A stretch of 64,000 bases of DNA. Source: Planococcus sp. MSAK28401 (lineage in GTDB: Bacteria; Bacillota; Bacilli; Bacillales_A; Planococcaceae). The translations under genes and the position numbers were made by a program. This document shows, one piece after another, positions 35,825 through 44,985 of the stretch (position 1 is the stretch's first letter; every line of letters begins with the position of its first letter). The notes below the pieces were generated by a model. It searched no databases. It worked only from the letters and a program-made list of their open reading frames with translations, and was not told the DNA's origin. The stretch covers positions 3,453,501 through 3,517,500 of the forward strand of contig NZ_JAAMTH010000001.1 of assembly GCF_018283455.1 (NCBI RefSeq), read 5' to 3'.

Positions 35825-36730
35825 TTAAAGGATCAACAGCAAGACCGGAATGGTAACGATGCTCGCCAAGGTGCTGACGAACATCGCGCTCGACACCATA
35901 TCCGGGTTCATATCGAATTTGATAGCCAACAGCGTCGTCGTGGCAGCTGCCGGAGTCGCCGCAGAAATGAGCAGCACTTTTGCTTCCAGTGACCCGCCCG
36001 GATACAGCCAGGCCAACAGCACGAACGCGATCGCCGGGAACGCAGCCAATTTCAGCACGGCCGCCGTACCGATAAACTTCAACACGGTTTTGATCTGAAT
36101 CGATGCCAAGGTGATTCCGAGCAGCGTCAACAGCACCGGCACCGCCGCCTGCCCAAGCAAGCCCGTCGCATTCCCAATCGCCTCAGGAACCGCGATGCCC
36201 GCTATTTTTAGAACCAGCCCGATGGTGATGGCAATAAACCCGGGCATGCGGATGATGGTAATAAAAATCGCCTTCTTGGACACATCCGCATGGTTCGAAG
36301 CATAAAAGATGCCAGCCGAATTCATCAGCAAAGATTGCATGACGACGTAAATAATGGCGATGGCCATCCCTTCGTCCCCAAAGGCGAACAACACGATCGG
36401 CAAGCCGTAATTCCCGGTATTCGGAAACGCGCTCGCGAGCATCATCGTGTTGCGGTACGATAAATTCCATCTAAATACGATGCCGAGAAGCTGAATCAGC
36501 ACCGCAAACAAGACGAATAACAAGACGGCAAACAACACAATCCGCCCCAAATCCCCCAAATCCAATGAAGATGTCGTGACGGAATGGAAAAACAACGCCG
36601 GGCTGAACACGTAAATGCACAAATCCGACACCGGCTTCTTTTCTATATCCATGAATCGGCCGACAAAAAAACCGATGCCGAGCAAAATAAAGACCGGCAA
36701 AATGACATTGATGATTTCCGTAACAACCAC
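35825..36730 (-). CDS. AEC (auxin efflux carrier) family transporter
   Basis: 301 residues from a GTG at 36730 (reads M/VVTEIINVILPVFILLGIG) with GGAGAG eight bases upstream; a GTG at 36739 is an alternative. About ten membrane helices; the pattern NVILPVFILLGIGFFVGRFMDIEKKPVSDLCIYVFSPALFF and SAFPNTGNYGLPIVLFAFGDEGMAIAIIYVV is that of bacterial AEC permeases. Such transporters often export or import dicarboxylates such as malate. The next gene upstream on the same strand is a 2-hydroxycarboxylate transporter, which fits, but a repeat element lies between them. Confidence 0.9.
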   Translation of the reverse strand: MVVTEIINVILPVFILLGIGFFVGRFMDIEKKPVSDLCIYVFSPALFFHSVTTSSLDLGDLGRIVLFAVLLFVLFAVLIQLLGIVFRWNLSYRNTMMLASAFPNTGNYGLPIVLFAFGDEGMAIAIIYVVMQSLLMNSAGIFYASNHADVSKKAIFITIIRMPGFIAITIGLVLKIAGIAVPEAIGNATGLLGQAAVPVLLTLLGITLASIQIKTVLKFIGTAAVLKLAAFPAIAFVLLAWLYPGGSLEAKVLLISAATPAAATTTLLAIKFDMNPDMVSSAMFVSTLASIVTIPVLLLIL

Positions 36731-36852
36731 GACATTCACTCTCCATCAGAAAGAGGGAAAGGATTTCTCCCCTCCCTCAGATTATAAAAAGCCAATAGAT
36801 TTCTAGTTGGCAAAACGTATACATTTACAATAAATTTAAACTTCTAAAGTAG

Positions 36853-36977
36853 CTTGGAGAAGCATCCACTCGACTGCTGTGGATCAGCGAGACGACCGAG
36901 ACCCCGCAAGGCGCGCAGCAACTGAGGAGGCTTGGGCGCGAGCCCACGGAAAGCGAGTGGTAAGCATCGGAAAGCTA
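36853..36977 (+). repeat. Dispersed hairpin element, copy B
   Basis: Second copy of the GC-rich intergenic element. Outer ends TAGCTT and AAGCTA pair perfectly; inner stem CCACTCG / CGAGTGG pairs perfectly. In copy A the same positions are GTATTT/AAATAC and CGCTCG/CGAGCG, i.e. different bases but pairing kept. The core GCGAGACGACCGAGACCCCG and the GGGC-GCGA-GCCC small hairpin are conserved. It lies between the AEC and 2HCT genes. Confidence 0.85.
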
Positions 36978-36992
36978 GGTTTTTTTAATTTA

Positions 36993-38300
36993 TTAAATGA
37001 AAAACGGTATAAATATACTGGCCAATAATAAGATCAACGCGCCGCCGAGACGGGACGAAATTTGCGCAAATGGCATCAATTCCATGCGTCTTGCCGCAGA
37101 CAGCACTGCGACATCGCCCGTTCCGCCCATATTCGCCATACATAGCCCTGCTGTGATGGCCGCTTCGATCGGGTAGAAGCCCATGAACTTCCCGACCACA
37201 CCGGCACCGATGACGGCACCGATGACGACTGCCAAGACGATGAGCACGTATTGGATGCTCAAGGCATTGAGCACGGCTTCAAGGTCCGTATACGCGACCC
37301 CAATGCCGACCAACAACGCATTGGTCCAGTTGCGCGCCACAAACTCATACCACTGGCTCGCGCCTTCTACGATAATTTCCGGCATGACGTTGGCAACTTT
37401 GAGCGCTGCCACCAAAACGATCATGATCGCGTATGGATGAAGCGGGATAAAATCACCCAATAAGTTTCCTAAAATATAGAACGATACAGCAGCCAAGACG
37501 CCGATGCCCATTTTGGCCAAATCGTAGCTCGGCGTTTCTTTTTTCTCGTAATGGAAATTGCGGATCAGCTGGCCATTCCCCGTCAAACTCGGGTATTTAT
37601 CGCCAATCAAGTTCAATACACTCGCCAAAATGATGGCGAAGACATTGCCGAGTGCCAAAGCCGGCACTAAAATCGATAGGTAATACCCGGGCTCATTGCC
37701 AAGCATTTCCGAATAGACTTGGGACATCGGCACAGCGCCTGCCCCCATGCCGCCGCCCATGATCGGCATGGCGATGACGAGCACCGCTTCCTGGACACTG
37801 AAGCCCAATACCATTCCGACTAAGGCAGCCAGTCCAACCGCTCCTGCCACCGCAGCGAGCAATGGCAAGGCGTAGCGAACGCCCGCTTTTACCAAGATCT
37901 TCGATTCCATCCCTAAAATACTGCCGGTAATCAAAGCCGCAATATAGAAGTTGAGGAAATCGCCGTCTTTCATGAATTCCGTAATTCCTGCTGTCGTACT
38001 TTCAGGCATAAGCCCACTATAGACCATATAGGCGGATCCGAAAATAGCGACAATCGCGCCGCCTCCAAGGAATGTGCGGACGATCGGCATATGATTGCCG
38101 AACCAGCCCAATAATTCACCGAGCACCATGGTAATGAGCAATGCGCCGATCATGCCGGCCGGCAAGTTTTCGGTATACATCGCGTAAATCGCAATAACTG
38201 CGAAAACCCCGAACCATAGAATCGGCATATTGAAAATCGTGAATTTGTCTTTCAAATTTCTCGCCGGCAACTGCGGCGGGATCTTGTTTGTTTCCTTCAT
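36993..38300 (-). CDS. 2-hydroxycarboxylate transporter family symporter (MaeN/CimH/CitS type)
   Basis: 435 residues with about eleven membrane helices. The two 2HCT re-entrant-loop motifs are clear: MPIMGGGMGAGAVPMSQVY and CMANMGGTGDVAVLSAA. The family imports citrate or malate with Na+ or H+. ATG at 38300 with GAGGTG upstream. A cre-like site lies 38 bp upstream, and a CitA/MalK-type two-component system is encoded nearby, arguing for malate or citrate uptake under catabolite control. Which acid it transports is not decided by the sequence alone. Confidence 0.93.
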   Translation of the reverse strand: MKETNKIPPQLPARNLKDKFTIFNMPILWFGVFAVIAIYAMYTENLPAGMIGALLITMVLGELLGWFGNHMPIVRTFLGGGAIVAIFGSAYMVYSGLMPESTTAGITEFMKDGDFLNFYIAALITGSILGMESKILVKAGVRYALPLLAAVAGAVGLAALVGMVLGFSVQEAVLVIAMPIMGGGMGAGAVPMSQVYSEMLGNEPGYYLSILVPALALGNVFAIILASVLNLIGDKYPSLTGNGQLIRNFHYEKKETPSYDLAKMGIGVLAAVSFYILGNLLGDFIPLHPYAIMIVLVAALKVANVMPEIIVEGASQWYEFVARNWTNALLVGIGVAYTDLEAVLNALSIQYVLIVLAVVIGAVIGAGVVGKFMGFYPIEAAITAGLCMANMGGTGDVAVLSAARRMELMPFAQISSRLGGALILLLASIFIPFFI

Positions 38301-38679
38301 CGCTGGACACCTCGTTTTCTTGAGCTTGCGCTGTTTTGGTAAGCGCTTTCAATGTATTTCATATTTTAGACAAATTTCAGACAACTTCTAGCTTATGAAA
38401 GTATTGGTTTTATTGTAATTAAAAAAAGTAGCCGAAAAGCTTTGGCCGCCAGTACATTTATCACAATAAAAACCTTAAAAGCCTCTGGATGCTTGATTAT
38501 ATGTTTCTTTTTCAACAAACAAGTGAATACAAATAGTAAATACTGTTTTTTCTGTCATTTGATTTTCCGAGCAGAGTCCCAGCAACGCTCGGTTAAAAGA
38601 GAATGGGTATTTCATATATTTTACAGTCGGGAGCCCATAGGCATATACCCCGCTGTGTTGCTAAGGAGGATGGTACAGG
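38301..38679. other. Divergent intergenic region between 2HCT transporter and esterase genes
   Basis: The only recognisable signals are the cre-like site at 38338-38351 and the esterase ribosome site (AAGGAGGATGGTACAGG just before 38680). No ORF is supported in between. Confidence 0.5.
38338..38351 (-). promoter_or_regulatory. cre-like CcpA site upstream of the 2HCT transporter
   Basis: On the minus strand TGAAAGCGCTTACC matches the Bacillus cre consensus TGWAARCGYTWNCW at all but the last base. It sits 38 bp before the start codon, where CcpA would block transcription of the organic-acid transporter when glucose is present. Confidence 0.65.
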
Positions 38680-39747
38680 ATGAGCCATACGCAAGAAGAG
38701 CTAACCGCAAGATTACAGGAAAATACAACACATTCAAAAAAAGAGAAATTAGTCATCATTAATAAGGAAATTCCTTTTGAAGAAGAGAGCCGCGGTTTAG
38801 ACCCCCGAGTAAAAGAATTCCTTACTAATGAAGCCGATCCACATGGCAGGCGCCCACTCGAAATCGACGACCTGGAGATTACCCGAAAAAGAGTCGAACT
38901 CAATAATAAAGATTTAAGCAGTGGAATTCGTTCGGAAGCGTTAGAAATACCGATGGAGGATCATGAAGTTTCCTTAAACATCTATAACCGGACAACAGAA
39001 AAAAAGCCAGTCCTCGTTTACCTTCATGGAGGAGGTTTTTTCGAACGGGATATGGACGTGATGGAAAACATCTGCAAGTTCCTAGCGCAAGAAGCCCATG
39101 CTGTAGTAGTGGGGGTGGAATACCGCTTGGCACCGGAGTACCCTTATCAGGACGGCTTGAACGACTGTCTCGGAACCGTGCGATATATTTATGAAAATCC
39201 CGAAAAGTTTAATGTTGATGTTGATCAGATAGGCCTTGTGGGAGATAGCGTCGGGGGGAATCTTGCTCTGGGAGTGCATCAATTAAGTTTAGAGGAGAAA
39301 TGGAACATATGTTATATAGGCATGCTCTGCCCGCTGGTGGATTTATCGGACATCTCAAGAAACACGTGGAATATAAACCATTATGATATGTCGAAGGATG
39401 CCGAGTTGATTCGCCAGGAACTGGTGACCATGAAAGATTCTCTAAGTTTCATTCAGGCGCTCTATCTCACTAATTTAGAAGATATGTTTCTGCCGCTTGT
39501 TTCCCCTCTACTGCGTGCAGATAAGACCAACTTGCCGCCTACGACGATTGTGACAGCTGAGTTCGATTTTTTGCGAATTCAAGGTGAAGAGTTTTCCGCC
39601 CAATTGCTGGAAGCAGAAGTTCCCGTCCGGCATTTTAAATATAAAGGAATGGATCATGCATTTGTCAGAAAGCTCGGCTACTACCCTCAATCGGCCGACG
39701 CAATCAAAGAAGTTTCCCGCCATTTTTTAGAAGTGCTGCAAAAATAA
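38680..39747 (+). CDS. Alpha/beta hydrolase, HSL (lipase/esterase) family
   Basis: 355 residues. Hormone-sensitive-lipase signatures: HGGG oxyanion loop in VYLHGGGFFERDM (~111), nucleophile elbow GDSVGGN (Ser ~187), acid in AEFDFLRIQGE and His in MDHAFVRKLGYY. The N-terminal 75 residues form the helical cap. No signal peptide; acts in the cytoplasm on short acyl esters. ATG at 38680 follows AAGGAGGATGGTACAGG. It interrupts the 2HCT transporter and its presumed two-component system on the opposite strand. Confidence 0.9.
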   Translation: MSHTQEELTARLQENTTHSKKEKLVIINKEIPFEEESRGLDPRVKEFLTNEADPHGRRPLEIDDLEITRKRVELNNKDLSSGIRSEALEIPMEDHEVSLNIYNRTTEKKPVLVYLHGGGFFERDMDVMENICKFLAQEAHAVVVGVEYRLAPEYPYQDGLNDCLGTVRYIYENPEKFNVDVDQIGLVGDSVGGNLALGVHQLSLEEKWNICYIGMLCPLVDLSDISRNTWNINHYDMSKDAELIRQELVTMKDSLSFIQALYLTNLEDMFLPLVSPLLRADKTNLPPTTIVTAEFDFLRIQGEEFSAQLLEAEVPVRHFKYKGMDHAFVRKLGYYPQSADAIKEVSRHFLEVLQK

Positions 39748-39770
39748 ATGCTTTTCAAATTTATGACATT

Positions 39771-39813
39771 AAAGAACCCGGTAAGCTTTTACGATAAGCT
39801 TACCGGGTTCTTT
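39771..39813. terminator. Bidirectional terminator
   Basis: AAAGAACCCGGTAAGCTT ... AAGCTTACCGGGTTCTTTG, an 18-bp perfect stem between the converging esterase and response-regulator genes. Confidence 0.9.
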
Positions 39814-39851
39814 GTGATTATACATGAAAATAAAGCACAGCCTCGATGCTT

Positions 39852-40568
39852 TTATAGATATGGATCAAGGCGGCTGGCCCCCTGGGGATTTACCCGGTAT
39901 TGATAGATGGGCCGCCCTACCCCGTAGGTCAAGTCTTCCTGCAAATAGCCGATAGCGCTGAGGAATTTTAGGTATTTCCGAACCGACACCCTGGAAATGT
40001 GGGCCGACTGCGCCAGTTCATCTGTCGAAAACACCGCAGCTTCGTTCGACAGGATCACTTGCTGGATGGTTTGCAAGGTCGTTTTGGTCAGCCCTTTCGG
40101 CAAATGCTGGACAGTCGCTGATGGAGACGGGGACTGCTGTTTTCTGCCGAGCAGGCTGTCGATTTCCTGCTGGCTGATTTGTTTATTATCGTGCAATTTA
40201 TGGAAATTATTTTGGTATTGCAGGAGCGCTTCCTGGAAACGGCTGAACTCGAAGGGCTTGATCAAATAATCGGAAGTACCAAGCCTTAAGGCGTGCTGAA
40301 TTTGCTGGATTTCAGAGGCCGCCGTGATCAAGATGACATCGAGGTCCTGCTGTTGTTCACGGAGCATATGCAAAAATTCGATGCCGGTCAATCCCGGCAT
40401 GTGGATGTCGAGCAACACCAAATCGATATCCGACTCCGCCAGTATCGCGATGGCCTGCTGGGCATTTCCAGCGGTGCCGATCACCTCAAAACCGTCCATG
40501 CGCTCGACGAATTGCCGGTTCAACGCAGCCACCATTGGGTCATCTTCTACTATCATTACTTTAATCAT
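39852..40568 (-). CDS. CitB/DcuR/MalR-type response regulator
   Basis: 238 residues from the ATG at 40568 (MIKVMIVEDDPMVAALN), overlapping the kinase stop; phospho-acceptor Asp54 in VLLDIHMPG, then the receiver end SDYLIKPFEFSRFQEAL. The C-terminal helix-turn-helix (FSTDELAQSAHISRVSVRKYLKFLSAIGYLQEDLTYGVGRPIYQY) is the type used by DcuR, CitB and MalR. It should activate the nearby organic-acid transporter gene. Coupled to the kinase gene by an 8-bp overlap. Confidence 0.93.
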   Translation of the reverse strand: MIKVMIVEDDPMVAALNRQFVERMDGFEVIGTAGNAQQAIAILAESDIDLVLLDIHMPGLTGIEFLHMLREQQQDLDVILITAASEIQQIQHALRLGTSDYLIKPFEFSRFQEALLQYQNNFHKLHDNKQISQQEIDSLLGRKQQSPSPSATVQHLPKGLTKTTLQTIQQVILSNEAAVFSTDELAQSAHISRVSVRKYLKFLSAIGYLQEDLTYGVGRPIYQYRVNPQGASRLDPYL

Positions 40569-42174
40569 CCTTTTCACCCCTTGCTTCATACGGCAGCACC
40601 AACTCGAAGGTCGTGCCTTCATTGTCCCCGGAGGCCACTTCAATCGAGCCTTCGAGTTTGTCTACGCTGTTTTTCACCAAATACAATCCGAAGCCGCGAT
40701 GGTAGCCTTCCTTGCTGGAGACGCCTTTCGCGAACATCGTTTCCTGCAATTCTTCGTCGATGCCGGTTCCTGAATCGCTGATCGTGATCGTCAGCAATTC
40801 ATCGACATAGGAAAATGCGGCGTGCACCCGCTTTTGGTGAGTCGCTTGGACGTTATCGATCGCGTTGTCGACCACATTGCCGATGATCGTAATCAACTCG
40901 TGCGTGACCGCGGGGTCGTCCGGTTTTGGAATATCGGTCTCGCAGTTGATCATCAGTTCCACCTGCGCTTCTCTCGCGAAACTGATTTTCCCAAGGACAA
41001 AGCCTGCCAGCACAGGATCCTTAATGGAGCGCGTCACATTGCCGACTTCCACGGCCTGGTGGTCGACCAATTTCGCGATAAACTGCGACACTTGCTCGTA
41101 TTGCTCCATTTTAATCAAGCCGAGCAAGACATGCAGTTGATTCATGAATTCGTGCGATTGCGCCCGCAAAGTTTCCGCATACATCTCGACGCCGGTCAAT
41201 TGTTCGGCAAGCAAATCGATTTCCGTCTTGTCCCGGAATGTCACCATCGCGCCGATCACTTGGTCATTCACCAATAAAGGCACTTGGTTCGACAGGATCG
41301 ACAGGCCATTAAGCTCCTGCTCCTCATCCAAAACGGTGCCTTTTTCAACCAACACATTACTCGTCACAAGACCCGGCAGAAATTCATGGATGTCCTGGCC
41401 GATCGGCTCACGGTCTTTGAATCCTGCTTTTTCGAACAGCTCTCTCGCGGACCGGTTGGCGAGCATGATACGTGAATTTTGGTCGATCGCGATGACGCCT
41501 TCGTAAACGGAATGAAGCATCTGATTGCGTTCTTCGTGGATGCGCGCGATTTCGGGAGGCTCCAGCCCGAACAGGCTCTTTTTAATATAACGCGCCAAAA
41601 ACAATGCGCCGATAATGCCGAACAATAAACCAGTCAGCGAACCGATCCAGATGGTCTGCCGGTTTTGCCCGACCGCCGCTTCTACTTCCTCCAAGGAAAT
41701 GCCGACCGCGACTGCGCCGATTTGATTATTGTTTTCATCAAACACCGGCGTGAACGCACGGACCGATTGCCCGAGCGTCCCTTCCGCACGCGAGGTGTAT
41801 TCCTCGCCCTCTAGCACGCGGAGTTCATCGCCACCGGCAAACGCCTTGCCGATATTGTCGGGATTCGGATGCGATTTGCGGATGCCGTCCATATCCATGA
41901 CGACGACAAACAACACATCGGCGGCTTGTTGCACGGCCAGCGCATAATCCTGTATATTCGCTTCCGCCGCTTCCCTCTCCAAGCCTTCGTGAATGACTTG
42001 CGACTCTGCGGCGGTGCGGGAAATGCTGACGGCTTTATCTTCCAGCTGCTGCTCAATCCGGTCGCCTGATGTATCGGCCACCAGCAGATTGGTAATCACC
42101 AGCGACACCAACACCACCAATAGCACAAACAGGATAATGATCGTACTTAATTTAAATCGCGACAAAAACGCCAT
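40561..42174 (-). CDS. CitA/DcuS/MalK-type sensor histidine kinase
   Basis: 537 residues from the ATG at 42174 (MAFLSRFKLSTIIILFVLL), spaced ideally from GAGGTG; an ATG at 42186 is too close to it. Two membrane helices flank an extracellular single-Cache sensor (FVVVMDMDGIRKSHPNPDNIGKAFAGGDE, ~residues 35-170), as in citrate/malate/fumarate sensors. A cytoplasmic PAS domain (VIAIDQNSRIMLANRSARELFEKAGF) precedes a SPOB-type kinase core: phospho-His in LRAQSHEFMNQLHVLLGL, then NVVDNAIDNV and GFGLYLVKNSVDKLEGSIEV. Ligand likely malate or citrate. Paired with the adjacent response regulator. Confidence 0.94.
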   Translation of the reverse strand: MAFLSRFKLSTIIILFVLLVVLVSLVITNLLVADTSGDRIEQQLEDKAVSISRTAAESQVIHEGLEREAAEANIQDYALAVQQAADVLFVVVMDMDGIRKSHPNPDNIGKAFAGGDELRVLEGEEYTSRAEGTLGQSVRAFTPVFDENNNQIGAVAVGISLEEVEAAVGQNRQTIWIGSLTGLLFGIIGALFLARYIKKSLFGLEPPEIARIHEERNQMLHSVYEGVIAIDQNSRIMLANRSARELFEKAGFKDREPIGQDIHEFLPGLVTSNVLVEKGTVLDEEQELNGLSILSNQVPLLVNDQVIGAMVTFRDKTEIDLLAEQLTGVEMYAETLRAQSHEFMNQLHVLLGLIKMEQYEQVSQFIAKLVDHQAVEVGNVTRSIKDPVLAGFVLGKISFAREAQVELMINCETDIPKPDDPAVTHELITIIGNVVDNAIDNVQATHQKRVHAAFSYVDELLTITISDSGTGIDEELQETMFAKGVSSKEGYHRGFGLYLVKNSVDKLEGSIEVASGDNEGTTFELVLPYEARGEKDD

Positions 42175-42314
42175 GGTACACCTCATTCTTTACTGCGGAA
42201 AAATTCGCGTGAACAGATGTTTCTACTATAAGCCAAATCCGCCCTAAAGAAAATCGTGGGAATGAACGAAAAAAGCAGCCGCAATAGTTGCAGCTGCTTC
42301 GCTTGTCGAGAAAC

Positions 42315-42460
42315 TCTAGTTAATCGTATTTTCCGAAGCTTATCGCTCGCTTTCCGTGGGCTCGCGCCCAAGCCTCCTCAGTCGCTTTGCGCCTTGCGGG
42401 GTCTCGGGTCGTCTCGCTGATCCACAGGAGTCGAGCAAACGCTTCTCCAAATACTCAGAT
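42315..42460 (-). repeat. Dispersed hairpin element, copy C
   Basis: Third copy, inverted relative to A and B. On the minus strand it reads GTATTTGGAGAAGCG ... GCTTCGGAAAATACG, and continues to TTTCTCGACAAGC as copy A does, so the unit is about 150 bp. It lies in the 379-bp gap between the sensor kinase start and the NmrA-like gene; nothing else is recognisable in that gap. Confidence 0.85.
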
Positions 42461-42552
42461 AGGCCATTGATTACTTAATGTCGCAAAGCTAATCTCTTTT
42501 TTACTTATAGCAGATTAAAACCTATTCCACACTCTGAAAGCCACCTCATGAT

Positions 42553-43170
42553 TCACGTCGCAATCCCGATCGACTTGTTTTCATACTCTGCATTTCCCAG
42601 TGCCTTGACGATGAAATGCGCCACATCCGCCCGTGGAATGGTCTTTGATTTACCCGGCACGCCTTGTTCTGACTCCCGGTAATGCCCCGTAAACGAATCA
42701 TTGGTCAAGCCCATCGGCCGGACGATTGTATAGGTCAGCCCAGCCGCTTGAATGGCATCTACGGCGGCACGGTGATCGATCAGCACCTGCTTGAGCACAC
42801 CCATCATCACTTTGCCGCCTATGCCCGGAAGTTCATCGTTAATTCCTGCCGATGCCGTGTAAACGATGCGCTTGACGCCATGCTGTTGCATGCCCGCCAC
42901 GATATTTTTCGCCATCGTTTGTAGATCCGCTGACTTTTTCATCCCTTGATTGGAACCCAAACACGATACGACCGCGTCATGGCCGGCGATTGCTGCGGCG
43001 ACTTGTTCCACGTGGAACGCATCTCCCTGCAATACCGTTAACTTTTCACCGGTCACTTTCAATTTGTCCGGAGTCCGCACAAACGCCGTCACTTCATAAC
43101 CGTGCTCCAATGCTTGCTCGACGACCGATCGGCCAACACCGCCTGTCGCCCCGAATACGATGATTTTCAT
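42553..43170 (-). CDS. NAD(P)-binding NmrA/YwnB-like epimerase-family protein
   Basis: 205 residues. N-terminal Rossmann motif GATGGVGRSVVEQALEHGYEVTAFVRTPDKL, followed by DAVVSCLGSNQGMKK and KRIVYTASAG, typical of atypical SDRs of the NAD(P)H-binding (Pfam NAD_binding_10) type such as Bacillus YwnB. Likely a redox-state-sensing or flavin/biliverdin-reductase-like protein. Substrate not known. ATG at 43170 with AAGGTGAAGCGAC. Monocistronic or with the nucleoside hydrolase upstream. Confidence 0.88.
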   Translation of the reverse strand: MKIIVFGATGGVGRSVVEQALEHGYEVTAFVRTPDKLKVTGEKLTVLQGDAFHVEQVAAAIAGHDAVVSCLGSNQGMKKSADLQTMAKNIVAGMQQHGVKRIVYTASAGINDELPGIGGKVMMGVLKQVLIDHRAAVDAIQAAGLTYTIVRPMGLTNDSFTGHYRESEQGVPGKSKTIPRADVAHFIVKALGNAEYENKSIGIAT

Positions 43171-43230
43171 GTCGCTTCACCTTGCTTTCTTATGAGTTGT
43201 TAAGCTATCGAATCCAAAATATAAAACGAA

Positions 43231-44196
43231 TCAACGTGATTCCACACGGTCCGAAATCACCTTGACGGCTTTCACGAATTCTGCAACGAACGCTTCCCGG
43301 TCCACGCTATGCAACACATGGACATTCGGCTTTTCGCCTGTCCGATTCGTGAAATCGACCACCGTGGCACCTGCTGTAATGCCTTCGAGTGAAGCTTCCA
43401 CATAGCAATCCTGTCCTTCAAACAATTCCGGTTTTAATAAACACATGACTGCGCAGACATCGTGGAAATGCAGAACCTGGTCGTAATTTTCCTCGTGAAA
43501 AGGCGTTTTCTTGATAACATCCAAATAATGCGTGACGAGGCCGTATGCCTTCTTAGCAAATTCGGTACCGATAGCCAAAATACCTTTCGCTTCCTCCAGC
43601 GTCACGAATGCTTTATGCGTCACATCCAAACCGCTCATGACGACCGGAACGCCTGAGCGGAAGACGATTTCGACTGCGTGCGGGTCGACATAGGCATTGA
43701 ATTCAGCGGACGGTGACATATTGCCGCCCACTGCCGCTCCGCCCATCCACGAAATGCGCTCGATTTTCGGCTTCACTTCCGGATGTGCCAATAATAACGC
43801 CGCCACATTCGTCAAAGGGCCGGTAGCGACTAGGGTCATTTTCTCCTCGCTCGAAAGCAAAGTTTCCCGCATCGCAGAAACGGCCGGCCGTTCGCTCACC
43901 GGCAAAGTCGGCGACGGAAACTCGACATTGCCGAACCCGCTCTCCCCGTGAATCTCTTCTGCCATCTCAAGTTCACGGAACATCGGCTGCTCCAACCCGC
44001 GCGCCACTTCTACCTCCGCCCCGATATAACTGAGGAAGGTGCGTGCATTATAATTCGTCTTGTCCTGCGAAATATTCCCCGAACACGTCGTCACCAAGCG
44101 CACATCAAAGAATTCCTCATGCGCAAACGCCAAAGTCAGCATCATCGCATCGTCAATTCCCGGGTCTGTATCAACCATGATCGGCAATCTGGCCAT
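43231..44196 (-). CDS. Inosine-uridine-preferring nucleoside hydrolase family
   Basis: 321 residues. The N-terminal calcium-binding DTDPGIDDAMMLTLAF motif is diagnostic; GPLTNVAALLLAHPEVKPKI and the catalytic-site region EFNAYVDPHAVEIVF are in place, and the C-terminal HDVCAVMCLLKPELF contains the active-site His. It hydrolyses ribonucleosides to base and ribose for salvage in the cytoplasm. ATG at 44196; no riboswitch or operon partner was recognised. The pyrimidine/purine preference cannot be assigned. Confidence 0.93.
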   Translation of the reverse strand: MARLPIMVDTDPGIDDAMMLTLAFAHEEFFDVRLVTTCSGNISQDKTNYNARTFLSYIGAEVEVARGLEQPMFRELEMAEEIHGESGFGNVEFPSPTLPVSERPAVSAMRETLLSSEEKMTLVATGPLTNVAALLLAHPEVKPKIERISWMGGAAVGGNMSPSAEFNAYVDPHAVEIVFRSGVPVVMSGLDVTHKAFVTLEEAKGILAIGTEFAKKAYGLVTHYLDVIKKTPFHEENYDQVLHFHDVCAVMCLLKPELFEGQDCYVEASLEGITAGATVVDFTNRTGEKPNVHVLHSVDREAFVAEFVKAVKVISDRVESR

Positions 44197-44278
44197 CCGT
44201 CAAAACCACCTTTTCTACTCTAATAATGTTCAGTTTACGCTAGTCGAGGGGCAGAGTGAACTATTAGCCACGGACCCC

Positions 44279-44313
44279 AAAAGCCACCACAGTCAGAGAC
44301 TGTGATGGCTTTG
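44279..44313 (-). terminator. Hairpin after the DUF4230 gene
   Basis: CAAAGCCATCACAGTC ... GACTGTGGTGGCTTTTG on the minus strand; 16-bp stem with one G-T pair and a short T-run, 10 bp after the stop codon. Confidence 0.7.
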
Positions 44314-44323
44314 TTGATATGTA

Positions 44324-44923
44324 TTAATAAAATTCGATAATTACTTCGTTATATGCAGGAGTTTCAAGAAGTGCAGTTAAAATCTCTTCTGTGTTTTTGT
44401 CTGCTTCTTCCAAGAATCCTTGTTCGACTTTCTCTTTTTCAAGCTTTTCTTTTTCAAGGTTTATATCCTCTACAATTTTCTGAGAAGGATAATCCGAGAA
44501 TAACTCATCTTTGATATCTCTTATTTCCATATTTTCAGTGTCCGCCACATTCTCAAGTATCTCTGCTTTTGGAACTCTGACTACCAATTGCTTTGTGCTC
44601 TCGTCGTATGAAGTTTCGATTTCCGAGGCTTTGGACCCCGCTTTTATATACCCATCGTATTCAATTAATCTGATCGCTTCTGCAAATTTAATATCCGACA
44701 CCCCAGGCAAGGAAATGTTCTTATCGGTCTCACTGACTATGACATTGCTATATTCATATTCAAGTGATGCCAATTCCGCAATCTTTACTATTTGGTCCTT
44801 CACCAAGGAGGCGTCGGAACTGCTATTGGTAGTGACGCCAAATAAACTTGTTTGTGAAAATGCATACCCAGCAGCTACCCCTATAATTAATACAAAGAAT
44901 AAAATTCCAACCAATTTTTTCAT
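44324..44923 (-). CDS. DUF4230 protein with N-terminal membrane anchor
   Basis: 199 residues. Residues ~4-22 (LVGILFFVLIIGVAAGYAF) are a membrane anchor with no lipobox, followed by an extracellular domain. The pattern KDQIVKIAELASLEYEYSNVIVSETDKNISLPGVSDIKFAEAIRLIEYDGYIKAGSKASEIETSYDESTKQLVVRVPKAEIL is that of DUF4230, a family of unknown function. The tail (~155-180) is a charged Glu/Lys helix. No partner genes. Confidence 0.82.
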   Translation of the reverse strand: MKKLVGILFFVLIIGVAAGYAFSQTSLFGVTTNSSSDASLVKDQIVKIAELASLEYEYSNVIVSETDKNISLPGVSDIKFAEAIRLIEYDGYIKAGSKASEIETSYDESTKQLVVRVPKAEILENVADTENMEIRDIKDELFSDYPSQKIVEDINLEKEKLEKEKVEQGFLEEADKNTEEILTALLETPAYNEVIIEFY

Positions 44924-44985
44924 CGTTTAGTTCCCCCACATATTTAATTTATTGCTCTCTCTATGGTAGACCATAAAATGATTTA

